A stretch of 64,000 nucleotides of DNA from a virus. Positions 47,135-57,500 of this stretch are shown piece after piece. The notes beneath the pieces were generated by a model. It saw only the letters and a program-made list of their open reading frames with translations, had not been told where the DNA came from and ran no database searches. The position numbers and the translations under genes were made by a program. The stretch covers positions 23,722 to 87,721 of IMG/VR virus record IMGVR_UViG_3300025933_000001; one strand, written 5' to 3'. The stretch's first letter is position 1, and every line of letters begins with the position of its first letter.

Positions 47135-47293
47135 ATAATAAAGACAGTGCTGTGGTGAACACTGAACGCAAGAGAGTGAAACACATCAGAGAGATTTCAG
47201 ATGCACCTCAATTAAACCACACATCTTGCAAACAATGCAACACCCTCGATCCTGCCCATCTCTTCTTTGAGGAGGTCGGCGGGATTTTTGTTC

Positions 47294-47671
47294 TCAGCCT
47301 TTGTAGATGTCTCCGTCAAATTTATTGTCAGGAGCTTCATTGACAGATGGCAATTGTTTTGTTGCTTTGGCATCTGTAGACTTTTGCATAGACTCGGCAG
47401 GCTTGACTGCTGGCAAAATTCCAGCTCTTTTGCTTGTAGTGTTGTGTACAACAAACTGGACAGCAGAAACAATCCCGAGAGCAATAGTTGTAGCTTCCTC
47501 GGTTGACAGTTGAACGTTAACAAGATTAAAATCTCCAGCCAATTTAACAAGGGCTACAAGGAATGGTACAAGTAATGTTGCAGCGTTTCCTCCATCTTTC
47601 CATTGTTCTGCGTTCGCAAGCTCATTGCCTTTGCGAAAGAGTGATAACATATCTAATAATCTATTCAACAT
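47294..47671 (-). CDS. Membrane protein next to endolysin
   Basis: 125 residues. ATLLVPFLVALVKLAGDF and TTIALGIVSAVQFVV are hydrophobic segments separated by a polar turn with STEEA. This pattern is found in holin-accessory or tail-lysis proteins next to endolysins. A second open frame overlaps it and runs past its stop, without a believable start. Confidence 0.55.
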   Translation of the reverse strand: MLNRLLDMLSLFRKGNELANAEQWKDGGNAATLLVPFLVALVKLAGDFNLVNVQLSTEEATTIALGIVSAVQFVVHNTTSKRAGILPAVKPAESMQKSTDAKATKQLPSVNEAPDNKFDGDIYKG

Positions 47672-48221
47672 TGTTGTTTTCCTTGTACAGTATTTTCTTT
47701 GCTAATTCGTAGTACTTCTGCCTATCTTCCCAACCGTTAGGTAGGCCAGTTGTTTTGTTTCTTCCATTAATTCGGATGCTTATCTTCAGGAAATCACCCT
47801 CGTCTGCAAGGGTGTTAAGTCCTTTTAGCTGCCAGAACCAAGCAGCACTTCTGCAAGCATTCTCAGGTTGTTCTAACAGTTCGGGGTGTTCTACACAATC
47901 CACACCTGAAGACATCATGAACGAGATGTAATTGAACTTACCTGTCAGTTGGATGAGTCCGCGCCCTTTGTACTTAAGGCCATCCCCTTGTTTCGTATTT
48001 CCAAGATCAAGACGCATCTCGTAAGCTCTACCAGATGCTATCTCCTTCACATATTTAAGCTCCCCACTCTCATGTGCTATTTGTGCTAAGAAAGCTGCTT
48101 GTCTAGCTGGAGTGTTGATGCTATATTCTTCCATTGCTTTGTTGAGATAAGGAAGAAAGATTTCTGCCCTAGAGCCAGCGTTGGGCATTATCTTCCTAAG
48201 CTGCTCTAAGGAAATGTCCAT
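47661..48221 (-). CDS. Endolysin, chitinase-type (GH19) muramidase
   Basis: 186 residues. A single GH19-like domain: FLAQIAHESGELKYVKE with the catalytic Glu51 and Glu60, then KYKGRGLIQLTGKFNY. Such enzymes cut peptidoglycan sugar chains. No signal peptide, so it depends on the holin for release. The start lies close after the holin gene. Confidence 0.88.
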   Translation of the reverse strand: MDISLEQLRKIMPNAGSRAEIFLPYLNKAMEEYSINTPARQAAFLAQIAHESGELKYVKEIASGRAYEMRLDLGNTKQGDGLKYKGRGLIQLTGKFNYISFMMSSGVDCVEHPELLEQPENACRSAAWFWQLKGLNTLADEGDFLKISIRINGRNKTTGLPNGWEDRQKYYELAKKILYKENNNVE

Positions 48222-48223
48222 GA

Positions 48224-48532
48224 TTAACTCAACCCCTTGAGAAACTTATCGAGAATCTTGCCAAACAAACTAATAGCTCTATCACTGAATCTCCCTGATA
48301 TGCCACCAAGAGCTACAGCCGCTAATTCTGGCAACCCTACAGCTTCACACAGCAAAAACACTATAATTGCTGCAAAAGCTGCTGTTACAATCTCGATAAG
48401 AAGATCAGTAAGTTTCCACTTCCTTCCTGTCTTCAGCTTATTCAAATACGACACAACTCCTCCAAATATAGCTAGCAACACTACACATAAATATGTAACC
48501 CATGTAAAATGTTCTGGATTCTTGTCCAGCAT
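48224..48532 (-). CDS. Holin, LydA-like
   Basis: 102 residues. Hydrophobic segments at about 12-28, 48-62 and 68-78, a basic patch KTGRKWK between them and the GGISGRFSDRA segment seen in LydA/phage holin family proteins. It would form the membrane lesion that frees the endolysin encoded directly downstream. Confidence 0.75.
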   Translation of the reverse strand: MLDKNPEHFTWVTYLCVVLLAIFGGVVSYLNKLKTGRKWKLTDLLIEIVTAAFAAIIVFLLCEAVGLPELAAVALGGISGRFSDRAISLFGKILDKFLKGLS

Positions 48533-48536
48533 ATTG

Positions 48537-49058
48537 TTATTCCTTTTTATTTGTTATGTATTGAAGCGAATAACCAAGCTCTAAAGCTTTCTGTACTACA
48601 CCGCTTGGCGTAACCTTACCCCCTAAATCTAGTCCTGATAACCTCCTCATAGCGATTGTAAACTCACTGCATTGCCAGAGATTGTCAGTACCAACTTCCA
48701 ACATATTAAGCTGACCCTCTATAGCCTGCAGTTTAGAATATTCTCCCACCCCCACCCATTTCAAGCCGTATTCCAACTCTGCATCAGTCATTGGCTTATC
48801 TGGAGTTTGAATAAGATAGAATCCTTCATCTGCTAGATTTGACAGAGGGAAGATTCTTACTTTCGGCTCTACTGATTCGATAACAAACACCCTACCAGCT
48901 ACAACCCAAGCTACACAGATGTGGCTATATTCAGATTCTGTAAACACTCTTACAGCCTGCACTTGTAAGTCATACAGGCTGCTCCAAGCCTTGTGTGTTA
49001 GAGCCACTAGATCACCAGACTTAATTTGACTCCTTGCTTCTACGTACGTAGTCATCAT
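48537..49058 (-). CDS. Permuted papain-like (NlpC/P60, YiiX-type) protein
   Basis: 173 residues. GDLVALTHKAW and YSHICVAWVVAGRVFVIE give the histidine-containing half, DNLWQCSEF the cysteine half, the order of circularly permuted NlpC/P60 enzymes. It may cut peptidoglycan stem peptides or act on fatty-acyl bonds. ATGA overlap with the protease gene upstream. Confidence 0.6.
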   Translation of the reverse strand: MMTTYVEARSQIKSGDLVALTHKAWSSLYDLQVQAVRVFTESEYSHICVAWVVAGRVFVIESVEPKVRIFPLSNLADEGFYLIQTPDKPMTDAELEYGLKWVGVGEYSKLQAIEGQLNMLEVGTDNLWQCSEFTIAMRRLSGLDLGGKVTPSGVVQKALELGYSLQYITNKKE

Positions 49059-50143
49059 TTTCTCTCAAAGTACTTACCTATCTTCTTAATTACTGTGACA
49101 GCTAGAATAAACAGTCCGAGCACTTTTACTCCACCTTCATCTTTCTTCTTTGGTTCTGGCTTTGGAGGATTTACAGGTGCTGGTGGAACAACCGGAGGAA
49201 CTATAGGTGGTGTAGGAATCGGCTGAACATTTGTGTCAGGAACTGGAGGCACAGGTGTAGGAATAGGATCAGATTTTATAGGAGTTGGCTTAGGTTGTGT
49301 TAAGTCTTTTCCTACACGTTCTATTCCATTGAATCCTTGGATGGCCCATAGATCAATTACATCTACTACAGCAACCCCTGCAAGACATAGGAAGAATCCA
49401 TTATCACCCCAATCCTTGCCCCAAGAGTTCTGAACAATCCAGCACAATCTTCCATACTTATCTTTCGTATATCCGACAATAAGCATTTCATGATTGCCCC
49501 AATAAGGGTTAGTTGTTGGGTTGACAAATGTGTAAACCTCGTCTTTAGGTAGGTCACGAAGTTTTTCACCAATCCTTAGTCCTAACGCAACGGGCCATCC
49601 TTTAGCAAGAGCGTATTTAATCCTGTAGATCACTTCCTCAGTGCTTGAGAATCTTCCATCAATCTCTTTTAGAGCAATACGAGAATACTTGTCTATCTTA
49701 AAGTTTTTAGCATCATCATAAGCCTCTTGAGGAGGCTCATCGTTTACTTTAGAGAGAATATATGGATAAACTTTCTCTCGTGCTACACCAAAGGTTTTAG
49801 CAGCTTTAAGAGCCATTCTCGCTGTGCTACCACCATCTACCAAAGGGGTGTTAGGGGATAGCAGCTTTCTAGATGTAGCATAGTTAAATAGGATTGATAA
49901 ATCCTTATCATCTACAGCGTCGGTGTCTTGGAATAAGCCTGCTGAAATTAAGAACATCTCGCAAGCTTTAACTCCAATACTGGCTGCTGTGCAAGAACCT
50001 AGAGAAAGTTGATCTTCCCTGATTCCTGCATACTCACGCATATCAACTTCTTCTGGTAGAATGCTATCCTCTGTCTCCAAGATAAAGTCTCTTGGGTCTT
50101 GAGGATCAGGTTGTAGTTTAGCTAGGTAGATGTTCTTATCCAT
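49055..50143 (-). CDS. Papain-like C1 protease with Pro-rich stalk and membrane anchor
   Basis: 362 residues from ATG 50143 (AAAAGGAA). DQLSLGSCTAAS contains the oxyanion Gln45 and catalytic Cys51; GNHEMLIVGY the His (near 217) and IVQNSWGKDWGDNG the Asn (near 237). A proline-rich stalk (about 265-320) follows, then a C-terminal hydrophobic helix (VLGLFILAVTVI). An unusual combination: a thiol protease held at a membrane, placed between tail fibre and lysis genes. It might cleave host envelope proteins, process tail proteins or aid lysis. Confidence 0.8.
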   Translation of the reverse strand: MDKNIYLAKLQPDPQDPRDFILETEDSILPEEVDMREYAGIREDQLSLGSCTAASIGVKACEMFLISAGLFQDTDAVDDKDLSILFNYATSRKLLSPNTPLVDGGSTARMALKAAKTFGVAREKVYPYILSKVNDEPPQEAYDDAKNFKIDKYSRIALKEIDGRFSSTEEVIYRIKYALAKGWPVALGLRIGEKLRDLPKDEVYTFVNPTTNPYWGNHEMLIVGYTKDKYGRLCWIVQNSWGKDWGDNGFFLCLAGVAVVDVIDLWAIQGFNGIERVGKDLTQPKPTPIKSDPIPTPVPPVPDTNVQPIPTPPIVPPVVPPAPVNPPKPEPKKKDEGGVKVLGLFILAVTVIKKIGKYFERK

Positions 50144-50162
50144 TATTATTCCTTTTAATTTA

Positions 50163-50615
50163 TTACAGATTGTTTGCTTGTACGAACAACAACCTAATAT
50201 CTTCATCGGACAAGCCTAGAGCTGCTCCAATAGTTTTTATAAGAGGCTCATCACGTTGGAAGGTGAGAGATTCTTTCCAGTAGATTTCAGCAGTGCGTCT
50301 CTGTACCTCATCAGGAATAGCAGCAATAACTTGGGGGACTAAATCGATAAGACGTGCCCCGTCTTTCTCGTTTAGCATGAGAGCTAACATTGCCTGCCTA
50401 CGAGTGACAAACTCTGGGTAATCAGGTATTGCGTCGCCCGGAGTATCGTCCTCTTCTGAGGGAGGAACCCAACCTTCTGGTACTTCAAATATTTGAGACT
50501 GACCTATTACGTCGAATTGCATTTCAAGATTGCCGTCTATAAGGTAGCGATCAGATAGCACCTCTACTGTTTGGAATGGCCCAAACGTATCGTGTAAAGT
50601 TCCTATTACTTTCAT
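50163..50615 (-). CDS. Tail fibre-associated protein
   Basis: 150 residues from ATG 50615 (GGAGG). The N-terminal half is beta-rich; the C-terminal half (FVTRRQAMLALMLNE...) is helical and recalls phage tail-fibre accessory proteins, such as the C-terminus of short assembly factors. Overlaps the fibre gene by ATGA. Confidence 0.55.
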   Translation of the reverse strand: MKVIGTLHDTFGPFQTVEVLSDRYLIDGNLEMQFDVIGQSQIFEVPEGWVPPSEEDDTPGDAIPDYPEFVTRRQAMLALMLNEKDGARLIDLVPQVIAAIPDEVQRRTAEIYWKESLTFQRDEPLIKTIGAALGLSDEDIRLLFVQANNL

Positions 50616-52660
50616 GCTGCTGCCTCCACTCTGCAAAGGGTAATACCTGTAGAACTACTGACGGTGTTTATTAACCATGTTTCATTGCTTGCACCGGATG
50701 CACCAGAACTTCCGTTAGCCGCTATAAATGGTGGAACATGCATTGTAGATATGCTTGCTGAGTTAGCAACAAGACTCTCCACTTGCCCAACTGTGGTTGA
50801 TGTACCTACGGTGTATAACGTATTACCTCCGATTATGTTTTGATATGACCTGACATTCCATAAATCAGGTACGCTTGCTGGAACAATGGACGATGCCATT
50901 GACTGCACCAGAGAAGTCAGTGAAGGTGATGTACCGGAAGAATCAATGTTAATAACAACACCAACAGTGCTGGCAGCAAGAAAGAAAGTACATATTGAAC
51001 CGGATAATCCTATTGCAGAAATTCCCGCTCCCGCGGACACGTTATTCTTAACCGCTTGTGTTAACTCTGTCCCTGCAGAGGCTGTACCAGATGTATCTAT
51101 CAGGTGATTTATACCTACAGTAGAACTACCACCTGTGTACACTACACAAAGCTTTGTATTACTAACTGCAATAGTATCGAACGTACTAACAGCATTGGCT
51201 GGAGTTACAGCACTGCTTAACGTAGCTACGCTAATTGCTGCTACAGTACCTGACACAGATACAATTGCACCTTTAAACGAGGTGTTCAAGTGAAATACAG
51301 CGATGTTCCCAGACCCCATTGCTTGGGATCGGTAATTACTTGCTGATGTAGATGTAGTCGCTTCCGTTCCAGCAGACAGGGTTGATCCACTAACTGTCCA
51401 AGGCTTGGCATACAAAGTGGATGAAGTTAACTCGATTGCAAGGACAACACTAGAACTCATTGTGTAAATCGTAGGCGAAGAGTTTACACCACTAGCACTT
51501 GTAGCAGATTGTTCAGAACCGATAGTAGGTGTAGTCCCGGAGATACTAATTGCTCTAATGGCAGATGTTGTTGTATCCCTACCATAAGCCACTACAAACG
51601 AGCTACCTACTGCTTTCAGTTGTCCCATCCCTGCAAAGTTGCCAGCCAGTGTTGCAGTACCCTTAGTACCACTGTTTACAGTAATACCTGTAGTGGCATC
51701 AATTGACAACGTAACTGCTTCCATTGCAGTTGTTGAGTTGAACGACACCACCAACACCTGATTTGTTGCTGACAATATGGCTGCAAAAGGTGTACCAGTG
51801 GTAATACCTGTACGGACTGTTGCAACACTGCCCCACGATGCCGTACTTGCATCGAACACCACTGCATAAAGATTAGTGCTACTGAATACCAAGCATGTAC
51901 GATTAGAGTCAATTACCACACGCTTAATAGCAGTACTTGTATTAGTAACAGAGGTATTTACAAGCTGTGCAGTAATACCAACCTTCTCCAAGTTACTAAT
52001 AATCCAAGTACCTGCAGCAGTGCTCTTACCTGATAAGCTAACTACAGCAACCTTTCCGGGCCTAATCCAACCAAGTTGTGTGCCTGATGCATTCTTGATA
52101 CCGTAATCGTAATTACCTGCATTGTGAACCACAAACAAACCTGCACCAAGATCGCAGGTGGTAGCATCAGGTAGAGTTACATACCAACCGGGAGCAGAAG
52201 GGGTGACTGTTTGTGCACCAGCACTTGATGCAACAAGGGTGAGATTACCTGTCGCAGAGGTGCTACCATTGTCCCCTCTGTTGGGGACAGGATAACCCCA
52301 TGTTGTATTATCTAGCGAAGGATCAGTAGTGCTTACACCGGCAACTTTACAACGATATGTCTTGAAGTTGATCGGACTGTAAACGCAAGTTCCTAATGTG
52401 TAGTTTGTACCAGATACCCAAGCACTAGCGCCTGACCCTGAAGCAGCAGCCGCAGCACTAGCAGCAGCAGCAGAAGCTGATGCAGCAGCGTTTGTAGCTG
52501 CAGTTGACGCTGTAGTTTGTTTTGTGCTAACATCTGCAGCAAGAGCATTTGCTTCAGTAACGAACGTAGGCAAAGCAGCTACAAAAGCATCTGCTGTAGT
52601 TGCAAATGCTGCTGGAGTTTGTGACCGTTGTGGTGCTGACGGTAGAGTTGTAATTGTCAT
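50612..52660 (-). CDS. Tail fibre protein
   Basis: 682 residues. An Ala/Ser-rich trimerising helix (about 45-75) precedes a small carbohydrate-binding-like module (WVSGTNYTLGTCVYSPINFK), then a long Thr/Ser/Gly-rich beta region typical of receptor-binding fibres. Confidence 0.7.
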   Translation of the reverse strand: MTITTLPSAPQRSQTPAAFATTADAFVAALPTFVTEANALAADVSTKQTTASTAATNAAASASAAAASAAAAASGSGASAWVSGTNYTLGTCVYSPINFKTYRCKVAGVSTTDPSLDNTTWGYPVPNRGDNGSTSATGNLTLVASSAGAQTVTPSAPGWYVTLPDATTCDLGAGLFVVHNAGNYDYGIKNASGTQLGWIRPGKVAVVSLSGKSTAAGTWIISNLEKVGITAQLVNTSVTNTSTAIKRVVIDSNRTCLVFSSTNLYAVVFDASTASWGSVATVRTGITTGTPFAAILSATNQVLVVSFNSTTAMEAVTLSIDATTGITVNSGTKGTATLAGNFAGMGQLKAVGSSFVVAYGRDTTTSAIRAISISGTTPTIGSEQSATSASGVNSSPTIYTMSSSVVLAIELTSSTLYAKPWTVSGSTLSAGTEATTSTSASNYRSQAMGSGNIAVFHLNTSFKGAIVSVSGTVAAISVATLSSAVTPANAVSTFDTIAVSNTKLCVVYTGGSSTVGINHLIDTSGTASAGTELTQAVKNNVSAGAGISAIGLSGSICTFFLAASTVGVVINIDSSGTSPSLTSLVQSMASSIVPASVPDLWNVRSYQNIIGGNTLYTVGTSTTVGQVESLVANSASISTMHVPPFIAANGSSGASGASNETWLINTVSSSTGITLCRVEAAA

Positions 52661-52669
52661 ATATTATCC

Positions 52670-54502
52670 TTAAACCAATCCTTCTAAATCTAACGAACAC
52701 ACTGAGAGGCCATCCATGTATCCAATATCTATGTCAAAATTCTTATAGAAGCCGTAGACAATTGTCGGCTCGAAGCCATCTCCAACTTCTCCTATATACA
52801 CAACAGGGGTTGCGCGGTAGGAAGCAAGCATGTTTGCTAAGAAAGCTACTGTGGTTGTTTCACAATAGATTGTGAAACTGGCTCTCTTTGCATAAGCACG
52901 TTCTGTGATCGTGAAGTTACCGAAGTTATCTCTAGTCTTAACAGAATAGTCTTGAATACCTATCTTGGCATTTACTTGTGTAGCTCCAATATCTCTTGAC
53001 AAACCTGCTGTAGCAACACCACACAATGCCGTACCACCTGTGTTGTAGACGATGATATTGATTGTAGCGTTAGCGTAGAGAGGTAATCCTGTTACAGCAA
53101 AGTCAGTCTTATAAATGATTGTCTCAAAAAAGTATGAGTACCAATCAGAAACACCATCGTTGTTAATCCCATCTAACAACTGGTCGTAAACAACACCATC
53201 TGTAGCGTCACGAATGAGAATCCTCGCTCCTTGACCTTGAATGTTTAACAGCGTTACAGTGTCGATGGCAGAGCTTAACTTAATAGCTACCATTACTGCA
53301 TCAGCGTTGGAAGTTTGAGATTGAACACTTGTGTCAAACATCTTCCAACGATTCGTATTGCCGTAATCAAGCCAGTAAGTAGGGTTATCTGCAGGAGTTT
53401 TGTTAAGATTGGGGCCAGCTACAGCAGTATGAACACCGGATTGAGTCCCAGATGTGTTGATTGCTCCTGAACCATCCGCTATACTGGAGATACAAAACGA
53501 GTTAGTAAACAGGTTAGTTGTTGACACATAGTATGTAGTCCCTGCTGTAATACCTGTAGGTAGAGCACCTGTCGTACTAAACTGAATAGGTGTTCCGGCA
53601 GAGAATCCGTGTGCTGTCCAGCTTACTACCCCCGGAGATGCAATAGATATTGTTACTGTTGAACTATGACCTTGTAAGGATTGATAAATTTTATGAGTAC
53701 CACTCCCCGGACTACCAACCACCATAACAAAATCACCAGTGTTGTATACTCTTGTGCTGCTATATGCTGTATAGTCATTCTCAGCTACGTTACTAATCAT
53801 TCCAGAAGTATTCACATCAGCAGCACGAGTAGCACTGCTAGAAGTAGTGGTGATATAACTTGTAGCTGCACTACCAGTTTCGAGTTGCATTCCCCAAGCA
53901 TAAAACGAGCCTGATGAGGTTCCATCATTATTACGGATAGAGATTGTAGCTGTCGTACTGGTAGAGGTGAAAGCTAGATATAATCTATACCAACCTAGCG
54001 TTCCTATTTGCTCAATTGTTGCGGTACCTGACCCACTAGTAATAGTAGCTGTCTCTGTAGATAAATCATAATCTGCTTGTACACCACTCACAGTATCTAA
54101 TACTCTTATTTTAGAAGAAGCATTAGCTTTTGCATATAAAGAATCTATGTAAGCAACACCATTACTTACTGTTACAGACTGTGAAATACCCCCTGTTGCT
54201 GCACTGACTGTAATCATATCAGCAGTTGCATTACCATCTGGTGCAGTAGTAGCATTAGCTGTAACACTACAATTTGTTTTAGTCCATGCTGCGTTATCGG
54301 CTTGTTCGCTGTACAATAACAAGTTTGTAGCAGCAGATTCTTCAAGTAATCCTATGGGAATCAATGTTGTAGGGTCGTAACTAAATCTAGGAGTGTCTGT
54401 TGTAGCAGTTTGTAATACTCCAGATTTATCGTAATATTTAGCAGAGCTTGCTCTTGTGAAAGAGCCTGCGTCTGATACTGTAAGTGGTCTAATGATCTTC
54501 AA
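52670..54502 (-). CDS. Virion protein with lectin-like domain (tail tip/fibre)
   Basis: 610 residues; TTG start at 54502, chosen because AGAGGTG precedes it. The first 230 residues (FTRASSAKYYDKSGV, GLLEESAATNLLLYSE) match the head-binding or concanavalin-like modules of phage tail proteins. The middle resembles a CBM-like repeat, and the C-terminal 100 residues form a further beta domain. Follows the tape measure, as fibres usually do. Confidence 0.7.
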   Translation of the reverse strand: MKIIRPLTVSDAGSFTRASSAKYYDKSGVLQTATTDTPRFSYDPTTLIPIGLLEESAATNLLLYSEQADNAAWTKTNCSVTANATTAPDGNATADMITVSAATGGISQSVTVSNGVAYIDSLYAKANASSKIRVLDTVSGVQADYDLSTETATITSGSGTATIEQIGTLGWYRLYLAFTSTSTTATISIRNNDGTSSGSFYAWGMQLETGSAATSYITTTSSSATRAADVNTSGMISNVAENDYTAYSSTRVYNTGDFVMVVGSPGSGTHKIYQSLQGHSSTVTISIASPGVVSWTAHGFSAGTPIQFSTTGALPTGITAGTTYYVSTTNLFTNSFCISSIADGSGAINTSGTQSGVHTAVAGPNLNKTPADNPTYWLDYGNTNRWKMFDTSVQSQTSNADAVMVAIKLSSAIDTVTLLNIQGQGARILIRDATDGVVYDQLLDGINNDGVSDWYSYFFETIIYKTDFAVTGLPLYANATINIIVYNTGGTALCGVATAGLSRDIGATQVNAKIGIQDYSVKTRDNFGNFTITERAYAKRASFTIYCETTTVAFLANMLASYRATPVVYIGEVGDGFEPTIVYGFYKNFDIDIGYMDGLSVCSLDLEGLV

Positions 54503-54529
54503 TAGTATCACCTCTTTCAAAAGAAAATA

Positions 54530-54550
54530 GGGAGAGCTTTTTGCTCTCCC
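54530..54550 (-). terminator. Terminator after the tape measure gene
   Basis: GGGAGAGC (54530-54537), TTTTT loop, GCTCTCCC (54543-54550). Leftward it is followed by TATTTTCTTTT; partial read-through into the fibre genes is likely. Confidence 0.75.
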
Positions 54551-54557
54551 TTTTTAT

Positions 54558-57500
54558 TTACGCATCTACATCTCTAGTTTCAGGCATACCATCAGTATCA
54601 AACTTCTTCAGATACTTAACGATTTCCTTAGTTTGTTGGACATTAGCCACATCACCAGAAATAATGCACTGTTTTAACTCGGCAATTGCTGCTACAACAT
54701 CCGCATGACTTTGCTGAGTTTCAGAGTTCTTAAGCCTACGCATCAACTCAGCATTATCAGCGGCAGGTATGATTCGCTCACCTTCATGAATCTGCGCTAC
54801 CATATCGTGAGGAACATAGTCAGTACCGACATCGAAAGAAGGTAGTTTATTCTTGTACTCATCAGAATTCATGAACGCAGATTTAATGGAATCTAGAGAT
54901 TCCCCTGCATCAAGTTTTCTAGTCCAGAAGTCTACACCAGCAGCTTCACCAACTCTGCCTAAAATAGAAGAGTACAACTGTTGCACTTTAGCTTCATTGG
55001 AGTTTTGGATAGCATCTACTACAGAAGCTACAGACGCGCCTGCTGCAACCTTATCTTTCCAATGCTCTAATCCAGCATCTTCTGCATTGCGGTGCAGGGA
55101 GTCTTGGTAAGCTTTAGAGATAGCTCCTGTGGAAGAAGCATAAGCATTTCCGTTAACATTCCCAACAGCCAAGTTAAAGTTTTGCAAAGCAGCTTCGACA
55201 GATTTTACAGAGCTATCGACACCTTTTATGGCATCAATCTGCTCTTGAGCCTTGCTAACAATACCATCAAGTCGTCCAAGTTCTGCATCTCTTGTAGATT
55301 CTAAGGCTGCTACTTGTGTGTCAGATGTAGTATTTATACTATCAATTGTAGCATTAATAGCATCTATTGTCAATTGAGCAGCATCTTTCTGTCCACCTGC
55401 AGCAGTTGTTAACCCCCCTATCAAGTTGGCTGTTCTGGCCTGATCTGCTGCGTACTCTTGGAATGTAGAGAACATCTGTTCAGCAGGTTTAGCTATTACT
55501 TGTAGAGCGTCATCTAGACCTTGGAACTTCGTCAGATCGCCACCAGAGCCAGCAAATCTCATAGCAGAATCCAAAGTACCTTGAGCTTCCCTTCTACGAG
55601 CAGCCGTAAGAGCAGCAGATTCCACTTGCGTAGACTTCATAGCGTTCTTCAGAGAATCGAAGATTGAGCTAATGGCCTTCTGAGATTCTGTAGCAGCGTC
55701 TAAGGCTTTCTTCTGCAATGCAACATCAGCTTGAGCTTTATCTTTCACTGCTTTGATCTGTGCTTCGTAAGAATCCGTTACCGTCTTCTTCTGGGCTTCT
55801 ACAGACCTCTGCAAGCCTTCAAACGATGAATCGAGTTCACTTACTAAGAAAGTCTCCGCACTTTGCGCTAAAGCCTTTGTAGCAGACTCTGCGGACTCTG
55901 TTACATCAGCAAATGCACTTGACAAACTCAACAACTTACCAACTAGCTTTTCACCCTCGTCACTGCCATCATCCATGCGTTGAACAAGAGCTTTAAACTC
56001 GTCTCTTGTTTTCGGCATAGTTAGGTTCATAGCGTCGAACTCTCTGCTAAGGATTTTGGTCTGTGCTGCAGCTTTCTCTGAATCTGTGTAGAACTTATCA
56101 AAGAACGTTTCAACACCGGACTTGAGAGAATCTAAACCACCAGCACCACGAATAGTAGAACGACTTAACGCACCACCATTCAACCCTGCGGAGTTCATCA
56201 GATCACGAATACTTACCAGTTGCTTGTACGTGTCTATGAGGTCTTGAGCACTTCCGTCCATCGTCGAGATGATGTCAGCAATACCGTTAGAAACATTAAC
56301 CGTCGCATTGTTGAAGTCAGCACCTGTCAGGTTGCTTACCATCTTCATGATTTGCTTATCAGCATCATTTGCAGCACGAGTGTAAGTCTCATGAGCCACA
56401 ATACTGTCACGGATAATCTCAGTCTCTACATCTCCTTGCTTGTTAGCGATACCTGTGTAGTTCACAGCAGTGATGTTCAGCTTTTCAAGAGCATACTGTG
56501 CAGTGTCCACACCGTTAGCTACACGAATAAGCGTCTGGAATGCACCTTCACCAACCTTAGAGAATTGTGCGATGCTAGGCATTGCTGCCTCTGCCATCTT
56601 ATCCCCGAGTGCTCCAAATACAGATTCTAGTTGCTTCTGCACTTCTTCCCCGGATAACCCTTTCAGGCTTACTTTGAATATGCCTGCCTGATCTAGATTA
56701 ACTGCCCTCACAGCATCCTTAATCACACTGCTGTTCTCGCCTAAAGCTGATGCGGATGTGAGAATACTCTGATACGTGTTAGAGATAGTCTTTACAAACT
56801 GATCTCTTAGCTCAGGTGGTAAGTCAGTGAGAATTTGCTGATTAGAAGAACTCTTTGACAATCCAAAGAATGAAGATTTCTCACTATGTACATCAGAGTA
56901 ACCTCTTGCAAAGATATTGTTAGTATCCAGAATCCTACCGATTGTTTGTGGAGTCCAAACAGCAGTTTCCCAATGTTCCAGCGCATCCTTCAGAGGGCTT
57001 ACCAGTTCTCTTTCAAACACGATACCCGAGTCAACCAGCTCTTTAGACGATGAACTAAATCCGAGGAATGACTTAGAGCTTCCTACACCAAGAGCACGTT
57101 GATCTGCATCTGTACCACGTAACATTGAAGTACGAGAGATAGCAGCAGACATGCCAGCAATACCGTCGTTAATACTCTTCAGGTAGTTCACCATGCTTGA
57201 TGTGTAGCTCAGAGCAATGTCAGAGTTAGATTTCAAGAGTTCTAGAGACTTAGTGATAGATTCTGACTTCTTATCTTCTGCTCCGAGGACAGTGCCTGTG
57301 CCTTGAGTTGCTTGTCGTTGTTTTGCAATATCGACAGAAGCTCCGCCACCTCCTCTACCACCAACCATCAACCCTAAGCCTGCCATAATAGCTGCCATTG
57401 CAGCCATACGGAAGAATGCAGAGTAAGGATCACCGTTGGCTTGGTTAGACACGCCAGATACAGCATTAGCTTGAGCTACAGCCATCTTTGCGCCAACTTC

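Noticed and set aside
47212-47550. Leu/Ser-rich frame inside the membrane protein gene, possibly an embedded spanin
   Set aside because: No lipobox Cys at a suitable position and no start with ribosome site; probably a shadow of the Ala/Val-rich gene, although it runs 82 bases past its stop.
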